DNA of 64,000 nt from Salegentibacter sp. R32 (GCF_008692195.1 NZ_RXOM01000015.1:1-64000), one strand, 5' to 3'; shown: positions 8,855-18,039, counted from the stretch's first letter. Program-made: numbers and translations. Notes: generated by a model not told the origin, from the sequence alone.

Positions 8855-10180
8855 TTATTTCGTAGAGCTTAATAATTGATTTGTGTTGTACAAATACATA
8901 GCTTCAGATTGCTCATAAGCAACTCTTGCATTTACCCAAGTAGCTTCTGCTTCTTCTAAAGACTTCCTAGCATCTAGCAAATCAGTAAGATTTTTAAGTC
9001 CACTATCGTAATTATCTTTTTGAGTTTTTAAATTTTCTTGTGCATATAAAACTCGATCTTTAGCATACTCAATTTGCTTATAAGCGTTTTGTAGATCATA
9101 CCAACTTTTCATGATACTTACCGTTAATTGATCTTCTGCATCTTTTAATTTATTCTCACTAATTTCAACCTCTATTTCTTGTTGCTGAAGTTGCTTTTTC
9201 TCACCAGACCACCAAGCAGAAATGGGTATTGTAATACTCCCAAATGCAATAGGCTGAATGTCTACTCCTAAATCTCTACTAAAAGAGTCAAACTTTGCAG
9301 CACTAACCCCTACTCCAATACTAGGTAATAAGTCTGCTCGTTCATTTTTTACTTGTAACTTTGCCGCTTCTACCTGTTTTTGTAATAAGCGATACCTATT
9401 GTTATCTTGTAAATCTAACTCTGGGTTTTGATAGGTTAATGCTGGTGATGGTACTGGTTCTTTAAAATTTGCTTGTGCTACCAAAGTGGTATCGTAACTA
9501 ATACCTGCGAATAATGCTAAATCTAATAAAGCTAATTTACGTTGGTTAGCTATTTTATTTTCCTGAAACAATACATTGCTTTTTTCTACTTTTACTTGTA
9601 ATAATTGATTTTTAGCAATGAGTCCCGCATCTAATAAATCTTGTTGTTGCTTTAATAATTCGTTTAAATAAATTTTACTACTAGCGATAACTTTTTGTTG
9701 CTCTTGCAACTGTACTAATTGCCAGTATTTTGTTTCTGTTACTAAAACTACAGAGTCTGTAGATTCTTCTGTACTTAACAAACTTGCTTCTTCTTGTATT
9801 TGAGCTAATTGATTGGCTAAATTCACCTTACCACCTGCATAAACTACTTGAGATGCCGTGGCAGATATGCTATAAAAGTTATCGAAACCATTGGGTAGAA
9901 CCCCTACAATAGGTGGTATTATATCGTCAAAGCCATAGATACCTAATGCCATCGCTTCAACTTCTGGAAAATAATTGGTATAAGCTTCTTTTCTAGCTAA
10001 TGCTGCCTTTTCTGCTCTAAGCTTTCCGTTTTTAATATTTCGACTATAATCTATAGCAGACTTTTTTACTTCGTCTAAATTTAATTCTTGAGCATAGCTA
10101 AATGGTACAAATAAAAATGTACATATAAAGAAAAGAATAGTCTGTTTTGTAAGAATTATTTTTTTTGATGTTTTCATCAT
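8855..10180 (-). CDS. TolC-family outer membrane efflux protein
   Basis: The 441-residue protein has a signal peptide (about 1-30, ending in SYAQ), then LNLDEVKKSAIDYSRNIKNGKLRAEKAALARKEA and a second homologous half with long coiled-coil helices (KNLTDLLDARKSLEEAEATWVNARVAYEQSEAMYLYNTNQLL). It forms the outer membrane tunnel of a tripartite pump. It is the last gene of a four-gene operon (tetR-type regulator, adaptor, RND pump, this gene), with a 1-bp gap after the pump gene. Confidence 0.9.
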   Translation of the reverse strand: MMKTSKKIILTKQTILFFICTFLFVPFSYAQELNLDEVKKSAIDYSRNIKNGKLRAEKAALARKEAYTNYFPEVEAMALGIYGFDDIIPPIVGVLPNGFDNFYSISATASQVVYAGGKVNLANQLAQIQEEASLLSTEESTDSVVLVTETKYWQLVQLQEQQKVIASSKIYLNELLKQQQDLLDAGLIAKNQLLQVKVEKSNVLFQENKIANQRKLALLDLALFAGISYDTTLVAQANFKEPVPSPALTYQNPELDLQDNNRYRLLQKQVEAAKLQVKNERADLLPSIGVGVSAAKFDSFSRDLGVDIQPIAFGSITIPISAWWSGEKKQLQQQEIEVEISENKLKDAEDQLTVSIMKSWYDLQNAYKQIEYAKDRVLYAQENLKTQKDNYDSGLKNLTDLLDARKSLEEAEATWVNARVAYEQSEAMYLYNTNQLLSSTK

Positions 10181-10181
10181 T

Positions 10182-13100
10182 TTATTCTTTTTCGGTGGTT
10201 AAATTTTCATCTTGGTTTTCTTCATTTCTAAAAAATAACCAATACAATACAGGTAAAACATACAGAGTTAATACCATAGAGACCAGAAGACCAAATGCAA
10301 TTACAGTACCTAACGGTCCCCATAAACTTGATCTACTTATAATCATAGGAGTAACTCCTACTGCTGCTGCCGATGAGGTTAAGAAAATAGGACGCATTCT
10401 ACGTTGTGCAGATTGCATTGCTGCATCCCAAACATTTTTGCCGTGATGCTCTCTTAATTCATCTGCAAAATCTATGAGTATAATTCCGTTTCTTACTACA
10501 ATACCACATAGAGCTAATACTCCTAAGAATGAGGTAAAACCATAAGGGTATTGCATTAATAATAAACCTAATGCAGCTCCTAATATACTTAGTGGCATCG
10601 TCATGAAACTTAAAAATGCGTGTTTAAAAGATTTAAAGTGCCAAATAAGAATAAGGATAATTAAAATAATGCTTATAAGTAAAGATACTTGCATAGGCAC
10701 TAAGTTTTCTTGAGACATTTCGTACTCACCACCGTAACCAATTTCTATATGATTTGGTATGTTTAGTTCTTCTAATTTTGGTCTTATTTTATCGAGCACC
10801 ACATTGGCTACAGCTCCTTTTTCTATATCTACTCGAATGGTTAAACATCTTCTACCATTACGTCTAACTATTTGCTCTTGCTCCCAAGATGGTTTTACCT
10901 CTGCTACTTGTTTTAGGGGAACTATTTTCCCTGTGGTTGGAGAGATTATGGACAATTGATTTAATTCTGAAATACTTTGAGCTTCGCTATTTTCAGATTT
11001 AACTTTCACATTAATTGCATAATCATCTTCATATAATTGAGTAGCTTGCAGACCTTCCATATTCATAGCAATACTATTACCTATGTCTTCTTTGGTTAAG
11101 CCAACTTGAGCTGCTTGATCTTCTTTTATATCTATACTTATTGTAGGATAACGCTCTCCAAAATTACTTCTGCTCCAGATGGTTTGAGGTGTTTTTCTTG
11201 CCGCATCTATCACTAAATTTCCGTATTCTTGAAGTTCTTCAATATCATCACCATATAACCTAATTTCTATTGGTGCTGGCTTACTTACCATATTAAGTTG
11301 CTTCATACGTAAGTAGGCATTCGGAAACATCTCTGCATACTTTTTATCGTATTCTTCTAATAACTCTTCTGTTGCATCATTAGAAGTGGTAGTTATTAAT
11401 ATTTGAGCATAATTTTTAGCTGGAAGATTAGGTGCATATACCATATGAAAACGTGGAGAACTTTCTCCTATAAAACTGGTATAATTTTCTACTCGCTCTT
11501 CTTTGGCTAATATTTTTTCAAATTTATTTACAACTGCTGCTGTTTCCTCTAAATTACTTCCTTGACTCAAAGTTACCTCAACTGCAAATTGATCTCGTTC
11601 CACAATAGGAAATAATTCTTGACTTACATTAGAGAATAAATAGCCTCCAACTATTACAGCAAGTATTCCTGCCAATACCGTAAGTTTATAATGCTTCATC
11701 GCTCTTTCTACTGTTCTGTTGAAAAAGTTTTGAAGACGATCTAGCATAGACTTCTTATTTTGTTTTTCCTGCTCATCTTTATCTGAATGTAAACCTTTCT
11801 TAATAAATACCGTATTAAGAAATGGCACCAATAAAATCGAAATTGCTAATGATAAAAACAAGGCTATAGAAATGGTAAAAGGAAAAGTACTTAAAAAGTC
11901 TTTTGCTGTACCAGACACAAAAAACATTAGCGGAAAGAAAGTTGCCGAAATAGCTAAAGTAGCTGTAAATACAGAAGGAAATAATTCTTTTGCACTATGG
12001 TAGGCGGCATTCCATCTAGATTCTCCTTCATCTAATTTTTCAATATAATTATCTATTACTACAATAGGGTCGTCTACTACAATACCTAATACTACAATTA
12101 GCGCAGCTAGTGTTACCGTATTCAACTCCATCCCAAGCATATACATTACAGCAAGAGTAGCAGAAATGGTAATAGGGATTGTAGCTGCAGCTAACGAAGC
12201 TACTCTAAACGGTAAAAGCAACATACATACAATAATTACTCCCATTAAAGCATAGCCAAACTCTTTCATAAAATGACTTATAGAGTGATCTACTGCTACT
12301 GGTTGGTCTGCAATTGTACTTATTTCTATATCTGAAGGTAGCTCTGCTTCTAATTTTGCAAGGTGCTCTTTAACTTCTTCTCCAAACTGAACGATATTAT
12401 TACCTTTAGCCATTTCAAGAGTAATAATCATAGCTTTTTCGCCTCCAGTTTGTATAAAAGAATCTGGATCTTCATAAGCTTTTTTTACCTGAGCAATATC
12501 GCTAACCTTTACTACATTGCCATTGTCATCGGTTTTAACAATATGGTCTGCTACATCTGTTATATCGTGCAAAAATGCATCTAGATGAATAGACTTATCG
12601 AAGTTTGCTCCTTCTAAGGTTCCTCCGGGTAAAATAGTGCCTCGAGTTTGCAAACTTTGCATAAGCATACCCGGACTAATGCCATACTCGGCCAATTTGT
12701 TTTGATCTACCTGTATTTCTATTTGTTCGGTAAGGCCGCCAGAATAGCTAATTTTTGCCATATCTTCTATCTGGCGTAAATCGTCTGCTATGTCTTCTAC
12801 GTGTAACTCAAGGTCTTTATAAGGTCTAGTTTCTGATTTTACCGATAAAATCATTGCAGCAGTATTTCCAAAATCGCTATTTACTACAATCCCTCTTACA
12901 CCTTTAGGTACAGAACGCTGCTGAAAGACAAAAAGATCGTTTTTAAGTTTATTCCAAAATTGTTGTGTTTCGTCTTTACCAACACGGTTTGCTACTTCTA
13001 AGTATACATAACTCATCCCATCTTTCGAGTAAGAATAAGTCTTAGTTTTATCTACCTCGTTAAAAGAAAAAAGATATTTCTCTAATTTAGAAGTAAGCTG

Positions 13101-13295
13101 TGTTTCTACCTCCTCTGCCGTAGCACCGGGATAAACCCCAACTACAAGTCCTGTTCTTATGGTAAAATCTGGAAACTCATTACGAGACATATTAAAAAGT
13201 CCAATAAGTCCGATCACCAAAAATGTAAATGCTAGCGCAATAGGGAAAACTTTGTTCTTCATTCCCCACGCAATAAGATCTTGTTTCTTTTTCAT
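10182..13295 (-). CDS. RND efflux permease, multidrug-type
   Basis: The 1037-residue inner membrane proton antiporter has the RND plan: TM1 (about 14-33), a large periplasmic loop, TM2-6 (about 335-500), a second periplasmic loop and TM8-12 (about 870-1025). GIVVDDPIVVIDNYIE carries the paired TM4 aspartates for proton relay. A downstream LALCGIVVRNGIILIDFADELR motif is the second-half counterpart. TetR control and absence of metal-RND signatures favour small organic substrates. Spacing of 3 bp from the adaptor and 1 bp to tolC shows one operon. Confidence 0.93.
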   Translation of the reverse strand: MKKKQDLIAWGMKNKVFPIALAFTFLVIGLIGLFNMSRNEFPDFTIRTGLVVGVYPGATAEEVETQLTSKLEKYLFSFNEVDKTKTYSYSKDGMSYVYLEVANRVGKDETQQFWNKLKNDLFVFQQRSVPKGVRGIVVNSDFGNTAAMILSVKSETRPYKDLELHVEDIADDLRQIEDMAKISYSGGLTEQIEIQVDQNKLAEYGISPGMLMQSLQTRGTILPGGTLEGANFDKSIHLDAFLHDITDVADHIVKTDDNGNVVKVSDIAQVKKAYEDPDSFIQTGGEKAMIITLEMAKGNNIVQFGEEVKEHLAKLEAELPSDIEISTIADQPVAVDHSISHFMKEFGYALMGVIIVCMLLLPFRVASLAAATIPITISATLAVMYMLGMELNTVTLAALIVVLGIVVDDPIVVIDNYIEKLDEGESRWNAAYHSAKELFPSVFTATLAISATFFPLMFFVSGTAKDFLSTFPFTISIALFLSLAISILLVPFLNTVFIKKGLHSDKDEQEKQNKKSMLDRLQNFFNRTVERAMKHYKLTVLAGILAVIVGGYLFSNVSQELFPIVERDQFAVEVTLSQGSNLEETAAVVNKFEKILAKEERVENYTSFIGESSPRFHMVYAPNLPAKNYAQILITTTSNDATEELLEEYDKKYAEMFPNAYLRMKQLNMVSKPAPIEIRLYGDDIEELQEYGNLVIDAARKTPQTIWSRSNFGERYPTISIDIKEDQAAQVGLTKEDIGNSIAMNMEGLQATQLYEDDYAINVKVKSENSEAQSISELNQLSIISPTTGKIVPLKQVAEVKPSWEQEQIVRRNGRRCLTIRVDIEKGAVANVVLDKIRPKLEELNIPNHIEIGYGGEYEMSQENLVPMQVSLLISIILIILILIWHFKSFKHAFLSFMTMPLSILGAALGLLLMQYPYGFTSFLGVLALCGIVVRNGIILIDFADELREHHGKNVWDAAMQSAQRRMRPIFLTSSAAAVGVTPMIISRSSLWGPLGTVIAFGLLVSMVLTLYVLPVLYWLFFRNEENQDENLTTEKE

Positions 13296-13298
13296 GGG

Positions 13299-14357
13299 TT
13301 ACTTTGTTCTCAAGGTTATAGGTGTATTATTAGTAAGTTTATGGTAGCCAGAAGAAATTACTTGATCACCAGCTTTTAAGCCATTAGTTATCGCAATACC
13401 TTCATTATACAGATTACCAACTTCTATTAATTGTCGTTTTGCCGTATTAGAAGTTGGATCTACTAAATACACAAAATGTTCTCCTTTATCTGTAATAGAA
13501 ACTAAATTGACTGGCAGTATAATTTCTGAATTTTCTTTTTTAGGCTGCTCTGTTTTTACGTCGGGAAACATAGCCTTACAACTCATTCCTGCTTTTAGTA
13601 TTCGGTCAGGATTTGGTAAAGTAATTTTTGCCTCATATACTGGAGTTTGCTCACCAGTCTGTACCGAAACTTCAGTTAAAACACCGCTAAATTGCTTATT
13701 TAAAGCTTCTACTTTTACAACAGCAGAATCACCTTCTTTAAAGTTATTTACTTCTTGATCTGAAAGCGAAATAACCGCTTGCATTTGATCGGTATCTAGT
13801 AATTGTAAAACTGGCATACCAGGACTAGCTACATCTCCCACTTCCATTAGCTTGGCTCCTATATATCCAGAGAATGGAGCTTTAAGCTGAGTTTTCTTTA
13901 CATTTTCATAAGCGGCATTGGCTGCTGCTTGTGCTTGTTTATAATTAGAACGAGCTTCTACCATTCTAATTTCGGCAATGCTCCCTTTTAAATAGACTTC
14001 ATTAATGCGTGTGTAGTTTTCTTTTGCCAATTCGGCTTGGGCCTTCTGTGCTTCATATTGTTCTCTATAGCTAGTGGCATCGATGCTCGCTACCAAGTCT
14101 CCTTTTTGCACATAATCTCCTAAACTTACAGCTATATTATTAATGTTTCCTGAAACTTGAAAGCTTAGCTGCGCTGTCTTTTTTGCTTTAATTACTCCAG
14201 AAAAACGTGAAGATGCTTTTGCTGAAGAACCTGAATAAGCACCTACAGTAAGAACTTCAACTGCAATGGGGTCTATACTTTTGGTTGTTTCTTCTTTTTT
14301 ACATGAAAACAGAATTGAAACAGCTATCAAAAAAATAAAAATTGAATTATTTTTCAT
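13299..14357 (-). CDS. RND efflux periplasmic adaptor lipoprotein
   Basis: The 352-residue membrane fusion protein has a lipoprotein signal with lipobox LFSC (Cys about residue 19). It has a biotinyl-lipoyl-like segment (VSGNINNIAVSLGDYVQKGDLVASID), an alpha-hairpin (YEAQKAQAELAKENYTRINEVYLKGSIAEIRMVEARSNYKQAQ), and a second lipoyl half (KAPFSGYIGAKLMEVGDVASPGMPVLQL). It links the RND pump to the TolC tunnel. It lies 20 bp downstream of the TetR-type gene and 3 bp upstream of the pump gene. Confidence 0.92.
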   Translation of the reverse strand: MKNNSIFIFLIAVSILFSCKKEETTKSIDPIAVEVLTVGAYSGSSAKASSRFSGVIKAKKTAQLSFQVSGNINNIAVSLGDYVQKGDLVASIDATSYREQYEAQKAQAELAKENYTRINEVYLKGSIAEIRMVEARSNYKQAQAAANAAYENVKKTQLKAPFSGYIGAKLMEVGDVASPGMPVLQLLDTDQMQAVISLSDQEVNNFKEGDSAVVKVEALNKQFSGVLTEVSVQTGEQTPVYEAKITLPNPDRILKAGMSCKAMFPDVKTEQPKKENSEIILPVNLVSITDKGEHFVYLVDPTSNTAKRQLIEVGNLYNEGIAITNGLKAGDQVISSGYHKLTNNTPITLRTK

Positions 14358-14377
14358 ATTGAATTGTTTAGGTAAAT

Positions 14378-14974
14378 TTATTTAAGAGAATTGATCATTA
14401 ATTGGGTTATCCACTGTAATTGCTCATTAGGATCTCCTTTTACAGTTTCGTAAAGAAAAATTTCTTTTTCGATACTTCCGGCAGAAGTAACAATTGCTAC
14501 CGATAAAAAATGTAATTTTTCTGAGGCAATAGGTTTAATTTCATTTTTTTCTATGGCCCACAGCAAACAGTTTTTTATGATTTCTATTTCTTCATCTTTA
14601 ATTTTTCTAAAAAGATGAACCATAAATTTGGTATCACTTTTTATATCTGCTAGCAAATTTTCGTAGGTATCTAAAGCTACAATCAATTGGTTTAACCTTC
14701 CTTGCGTATAAAGATTTAGATTTTTTTCAATGGTAAGGTTGGGTGATAATTGTTTAAAGATAACCTCGAGCATATCTTCATAAAAATCTTCGCAAAAAGC
14801 TTTAAAAACCGCATCTTTATTTTCAAAATAATAGTAAAGAGTACTTCTTCCCTTTCCAGAGGCTTTAGCAATTAACTCCATATTGGCTTTTTTAAAGCCG
14901 TAATTTTTAAATACAACTTTAGAGGCTTCTATAATTTGATGTTTTACAGATTCATCTTTTTTAATTTTCGACAT
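14378..14974 (-). CDS. TetR/AcrR-family repressor of the efflux operon
   Basis: The 198-residue protein has an N-terminal TetR DNA-binding domain: IIEASKVVFKNYGFKKANMELIAKASGKGRSTLYYYFENKDAVFKAF (about 13-60), followed by an all-helical ligand-binding domain. It is the first gene of the efflux operon, so autoregulation and control of the pump are likely. The inducer cannot be deduced. Confidence 0.92.
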   Translation of the reverse strand: MSKIKKDESVKHQIIEASKVVFKNYGFKKANMELIAKASGKGRSTLYYYFENKDAVFKAFCEDFYEDMLEVIFKQLSPNLTIEKNLNLYTQGRLNQLIVALDTYENLLADIKSDTKFMVHLFRKIKDEEIEIIKNCLLWAIEKNEIKPIASEKLHFLSVAIVTSAGSIEKEIFLYETVKGDPNEQLQWITQLMINSLK

Positions 14975-15000
14975 AAACCTTATAAATGTTCATTTTTCGA

Positions 15001-15008
15001 CAAAGATA
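15001..15008 (-). promoter_or_regulatory. -7 element upstream of the tetR-efflux operon
   Basis: The minus strand reads TATCTTTG, matching TAnnTTTG, 26 bp upstream of the ATG at 14974. Similar blocks ATGTTCATT (near 14988) and ATGTTTATT (near 15014) on the plus strand flank the box and could be operator half-sites; this last point is inference. Confidence 0.5.
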
Positions 15009-15044
15009 TAAATAATGTTTATTCAGAATGAATGAATATGGACT

Positions 15045-15176
15045 TTAACAAAAATTTATTGTGAGTTGAAGTTTACCGTGATAAGTTAGAAAAATTACAC
15101 TTTGCGCCATTACGCAAGGATGGTTTTTCTGAAGTATAAAATGATCAAAATCCTTTTTTAGACGTTCTGTTTTCAT
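15045..15176 (-). pseudogene. 43-codon ORF, possible decayed gene fragment
   Basis: The minus strand holds an ATG-initiated 43-residue ORF starting MKTERLKKDFDHFILQKNHP and continuing CVMAQSV before a less structured tail and stop. The first half looks like the start of a conserved protein (basic helix, then a DHPCVMAQ-like strand), and the rest looks degraded. No continuation is seen in other frames toward the tetR-type promoter. It may be a remnant or a small real gene; I do not assign a family. Confidence 0.25.
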
Positions 15177-15362
15177 GGCTGTTTTTAGAGATAAATTTAA
15201 TTTAATTTATCTTCAACCAATAATGGTAAAACGCCAATTATTAGCCTTTACGAGTGTTTAAACTTAAGTTTGCGTTAAAAAATAAGACTTTGCCTTAAAA
15301 GAATATTAAAACAGATTAATTTATTTAATTTGGAAACACTTAGATTGAATTTATAATAAGCA

Positions 15363-15395
15363 AAAAACGTTTTGAGAATACCCAAAACGCTTTTT
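15363..15395 (-). terminator. Terminator after the DUF4494 gene
   Basis: Stem CGTTTTG/CAAAACG (15368-15374 with 15383-15389) is flanked by A5 and CTTTTTATTTTTT. It lies about 40 bp beyond the stop codon at 15434, and its A/T symmetry allows termination on the minus strand. Confidence 0.65.
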
Positions 15396-15433
15396 ATTTT
15401 TTGTTGAAAGATTAATACCACTTTCTAAAATAT

Positions 15434-15988
15434 TTATTCAGCAACTAAAGCATCTTCGTTTGCTAAAGCTTCATCTTCATTATTCTGAAATGGCACAGAA
15501 TCCTTTAAACGCATAAATTCTTCTACACGCTCTGCATCTTCTTCTTCACCCGTAAAATAAGGGAAAACATCCATAATTGGAGATTCAGAAATTGCAGGAA
15601 TACTATATTCTCCCATCGTATCTCGCATCACGTGAGTCGTATTATCGTAAGCTTCTTTTATATCGTTCGCTTGTACTAAAAGGTATTGATTGGTTTTACG
15701 CTCTTTACCGCTTTCTTGGTCGTAAGCAATCAATGTTATTTTTGCTTTAAACCAACGATCTGCCAGTTCAAATGGATGAATTTCGGCGTAATTGGCTACC
15801 TTGATATTGGTAATTAAAATCTCTTCACCTTCGCTTAAATAAACCGACATTTCTTCGGTAATTCTTTTTTCTGCTTCAGTATACGATATGGCATCGACCA
15901 AAAAAGGTTCTGTTTTTACCTTTCGAGCTCCGGAAGCTTCATCGGTTTTTCTATATTTTACCTTACATTCATACCAAGTTGCGCTCAT
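15434..15988 (-). CDS. DUF4494 domain protein
   Basis: The protein is 184 residues from the ATG at 15988. An upstream in-frame start at 16039 would add 17 residues unlike the family, so 15988 is chosen. It has MSATWYECKVKYRKTDEASG, a SYTEAEKRI helix and a repeat-like second half (WFKAKITLIAYDQESGKERKTNQYLLVQANDIKEAYD). It is a conserved Bacteroidota protein of unknown function, with an acidic tail. In an uninterrupted chromosome it would lie just downstream of mnmE; the island separates them. Confidence 0.85.
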   Translation of the reverse strand: MSATWYECKVKYRKTDEASGARKVKTEPFLVDAISYTEAEKRITEEMSVYLSEGEEILITNIKVANYAEIHPFELADRWFKAKITLIAYDQESGKERKTNQYLLVQANDIKEAYDNTTHVMRDTMGEYSIPAISESPIMDVFPYFTGEEEDAERVEEFMRLKDSVPFQNNEDEALANEDALVAE

Positions 15989-16122
15989 AATTTTCAATTT
16001 TAAGAGCGCCAAAAATACAGTTTCAACCTTAGCAATCAAGTAGCTTAAAACAATAGATATTCACAATTCTAATTGTAGACTTCTAAATTATTTAAAATGA
16101 AATATCTATCAAGAAAATTATT

Positions 16123-16138
16123 TTACTTCCCGATACAA
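16123..16138. repeat. attL, left direct repeat of the island
   Basis: TTACTTCCCGATACAA is identical over 16 bp to 55675-55690, which is the reverse complement of the last codons of mnmE (TGT ATC GGG AAG TAA with two preceding T). The identity stops exactly at both edges, as expected for a site-specific recombination core. Confidence 0.92.
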
Positions 16139-16177
16139 TATGTAACTTACCTTATATTTATTAGGGTTAGAGCATTT

Positions 16178-16229
16178 GGGCAACAAATAGGATACAAAAA
16201 ACACCCAAAAAGGGTAAATTAAGGGCAAT
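16178..16229 (+). repeat. Putative integrase arm sites at the left end
   Basis: GGGCAACAAAT (16178-16188) and GGGCAAT (16223-16229) lie 40 and 85 bp inside attL. The 11-mer occurs identically and in the same orientation at 55549-55559 near attR, with further variants there. Shared motifs flanking the core on both sides are expected for accessory (arm-type) sites of tyrosine recombinases. Confidence 0.5.
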
Positions 16230-16260
16230 CATTAATAAATTCAATTACGAATATAGCATA

Positions 16261-16287
16261 AAAAAACCACTCATAAAGAGTGGTTTC
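16261..16287 (-). terminator. Terminator after the DUF6266-like gene
   Basis: A perfect 9-bp stem AAACCACTC/GAGTGGTTT (16264-16272 with 16278-16286, loop ATAAA) with an A/T flank lies 22 bp past the stop codon at 16308. Confidence 0.75.
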
Positions 16288-16307
16288 ATACATAAAAACA
16301 TCAACCG

Positions 16308-16949
16308 TTAATTAGCTGTTCCAGAGCCTAAATAAACGCTGTTTGAGACGATACTACCATCAGCAGTAATAAATGCCATAAAAAGCTCAACAGTATCACC
16401 TGCATAGGTACTTGGAATTGTAATGATTTGTGATCCTACAGTTCTATCAGCACCATCAAGAATATACATTGATTCTTTTTTACTTGGATTGTAAACTAAA
16501 ACCATTGCTTTATCGGTTGCATTTGCATTACCTTCAGCAGAGTTATCATCCCAAGTAAACTCAACTTGTCCAGCAGTTGCTAAATCTGTTGCAGGGTTTA
16601 ATGCTCCTGATAAGTTACCTCTACTTAATAAAGCTAAAGCATAATCTACAGTAAAGTTTGGTGCAGCTCCTGTAATAGCATTATTCAATACATAAGACAT
16701 TGCAGCATTAAACTCTGTTTTTTGCACCGCATAAGATTTATACCCTTTCTTGATAAAACCTAAATTCGGTTGAAGATACTCCAAAGTAACAGTAAACTTG
16801 TTTCTTTGGTTAACTTGTCCTTCTGTTCGTGGATTTGCCACATTTGAAGGCTTAATTCTCAAATAGTCAATACCTTTCCAAGAAGCACCAACTACGTTTC
16901 CTACTTTACCTGATACACCGCCCAGGATTCCTTGTGAAATAACACCCAT
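16308..16949 (-). CDS. DUF6266-like protein of the island
   Basis: The 213-residue protein begins MGVISQGILGGVSGKVGNVVGASWKGIDYLRIKPS and has NPRTEGQVNQRNKFTVTLEYLQP, which I recognise as the Bacteroidota family DUF6266. The glycine-rich start and the later all-beta region (VEFTWDDNSAEGNANATDKAMVLVYNPSKKE) suggest a beta-sandwich, possibly a structural or surface protein, but function is unknown. No signal peptide is seen. It is the leftmost island gene, and CCGTACCAA is repeated twice with an 11-bp period upstream (16985-17004). Confidence 0.75.
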   Translation of the reverse strand: MGVISQGILGGVSGKVGNVVGASWKGIDYLRIKPSNVANPRTEGQVNQRNKFTVTLEYLQPNLGFIKKGYKSYAVQKTEFNAAMSYVLNNAITGAAPNFTVDYALALLSRGNLSGALNPATDLATAGQVEFTWDDNSAEGNANATDKAMVLVYNPSKKESMYILDGADRTVGSQIITIPSTYAGDTVELFMAFITADGSIVSNSVYLGSGTAN

Positions 16950-16984
16950 TGTATATAAAATTTAAAATTAATACTTGTTCGAAG

Positions 16985-17004
16985 TTGGTACGGACTTGGT
17001 ACGG
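16985..17004. repeat. Tandem TTGGTACGG pair upstream of the DUF6266-like gene
   Basis: TTGGTACGG occurs at 16985-16993 and 16996-17004, one helical turn apart, 36 bp upstream of the ATG at 16949. The position and phasing suit a regulator binding site; the regulator is unknown. Confidence 0.3.
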
Positions 17005-17037
17005 TCTTTAACCAACACAAGTAATATATGGCAAATA

Positions 17038-17511
17038 CTATGCTAATAGATTGATTTGGTTTTTGTTGCCCTTTGTTGCCCGATTTTGCTTTTTAGAAAA
17101 TAGATTTTGTATGTATGACACTTTTAAATCTGCCATTTTTGAAATTACTTTTTGAAGTTCAGCTTCTTTTTTACAAATTGCTGACACTATATTAATATGC
17201 TTTTGTAACTCAAATTCATCATTTAACAACGATGTGTAACTATTTTTTAAGGTGTTTCTGCAATCATCTATTGAGATAAACGGAATAACACTGCCTTTTA
17301 AATAATAAGCATAAAAACCGCCTATTTGCAACATCATTGATAAATGGTAAAGGGTTTGTTTTTCTTCTTCGGTTGATGTAGATACCACAAAACAATTAGG
17401 ACAAGGATTTATTAAGGGCTTTCCGCTGTTTTGCCCTTTATTCAAAATAAAAAAATGAGGTTGCGAGTAGGTTCTTCCGATTTGGTGAGTTTTCAGTTCA
17501 AAAGTTGACAT
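17038..17511 (-). CDS. Island hypothetical protein with a CPNC motif (DUF6943-like)
   Basis: The 157-residue soluble protein contains FFILNKGQNSGKPLINPCPNCFVV (about 21-44), where the CPNC pair could bind metal, and a helical, lysine-rich C-terminus (ISKMADLKVSYIQNLF). I tentatively associate the pattern with a small Bacteroidota mobile-element family (DUF6943), from memory. It lies between the DUF6266-like gene and a helix-turn-helix gene. Function is unknown. Confidence 0.6.
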   Translation of the reverse strand: MSTFELKTHQIGRTYSQPHFFILNKGQNSGKPLINPCPNCFVVSTSTEEEKQTLYHLSMMLQIGGFYAYYLKGSVIPFISIDDCRNTLKNSYTSLLNDEFELQKHINIVSAICKKEAELQKVISKMADLKVSYIQNLFSKKQNRATKGNKNQINLLA

Positions 17512-17742
17512 AGCTATCCAATTTAAAATTGCTTCGCTACGCTTCGCACCATTAATTTTTTAAAAGAAAAACAATAAAAAAAGAAAGCCGTATGTTCTTG
17601 TGGCGTGGATAAGGCTGTCAAGGTTTTTGGAAAAAATACTACCCTCTTTTTTTAATAATATTGGGGTGGAGATTTTTTTCAAAACCCGTAGGGCGTGACC
17701 TTTATAGCCTTGCGCGTTGGCTGTGGTAGCCACATATATTTG

Positions 17743-18039
17743 CTACCTTTTTTTATTTATTTTTTGTTGTTCTAAAACATCTAATATGTCTTGTTTTTTG
17801 TAAAAAATTCTGTTGCCCATACGAATTGGATTTAAAATGCCGTGTTTATTCCAGGAATGTATTGTTACTAAACTTATCCTTAAATAATCAGCTACTTCTT
17901 GTCTTGTTAGGATTTCATCATTTTGTTTTTTAGATAATTCTTTAAGGTAGTTTTCAATTTTAAACATTAGTTTATCTGCTACCGCATCTGCTAATTCATC
18001 TATTGTAACCTCTGTGATTTGGATTGTTTTTGTAATCAT
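17743..18039 (-). CDS. Helix-turn-helix (excisionase/MerR-like fold) protein
   Basis: The 98-residue protein has a predicted helical N-terminus and a C-terminal winged HTH (about 50-95; LTRQEVADYLRISLVTIHSWNKHGILNPIRMGNRIFYKKQDILDVLEQQ), the HTH_17 arrangement of excisionase-like proteins. In related Bacteroidota elements such genes often precede mobilisation genes, but none follows here. It may act as directionality factor or regulator. Confidence 0.8.
   Translation of the reverse strand: MITKTIQITEVTIDELADAVADKLMFKIENYLKELSKKQNDEILTRQEVADYLRISLVTIHSWNKHGILNPIRMGNRIFYKKQDILDVLEQQKINKKR

Larger units (their letters stand above)
14975..15433. other. 459-bp intergenic region between the tetR-type gene and DUF4494
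   Basis: It contains the -7 box of the tetR-type gene, the 43-codon remnant at 15045-15176, and the DUF4494 terminator at 15363-15395. The rest (15180-15360) is AT-rich with no ORF, hairpin or RNA gene that I can support. Confidence 0.6.
15989..16307. other. 319-bp intergenic region holding the left island junction
   Basis: It contains chromosomal sequence up to attL (16123-16138), then island DNA with GGGCAAC/GGGCAAT motifs at 16178 and 16223 and the terminator of the first island gene. No ORF is supported here. Confidence 0.7.

Noticed and set aside
16040-16307. Possible CRISPR or tandem repeat array near attL from recurring GGG and AAAA motifs
   Set aside because: Motifs are short and irregularly spaced, with no repeat-spacer structure; no CRISPR array or cas gene is seen in the window.
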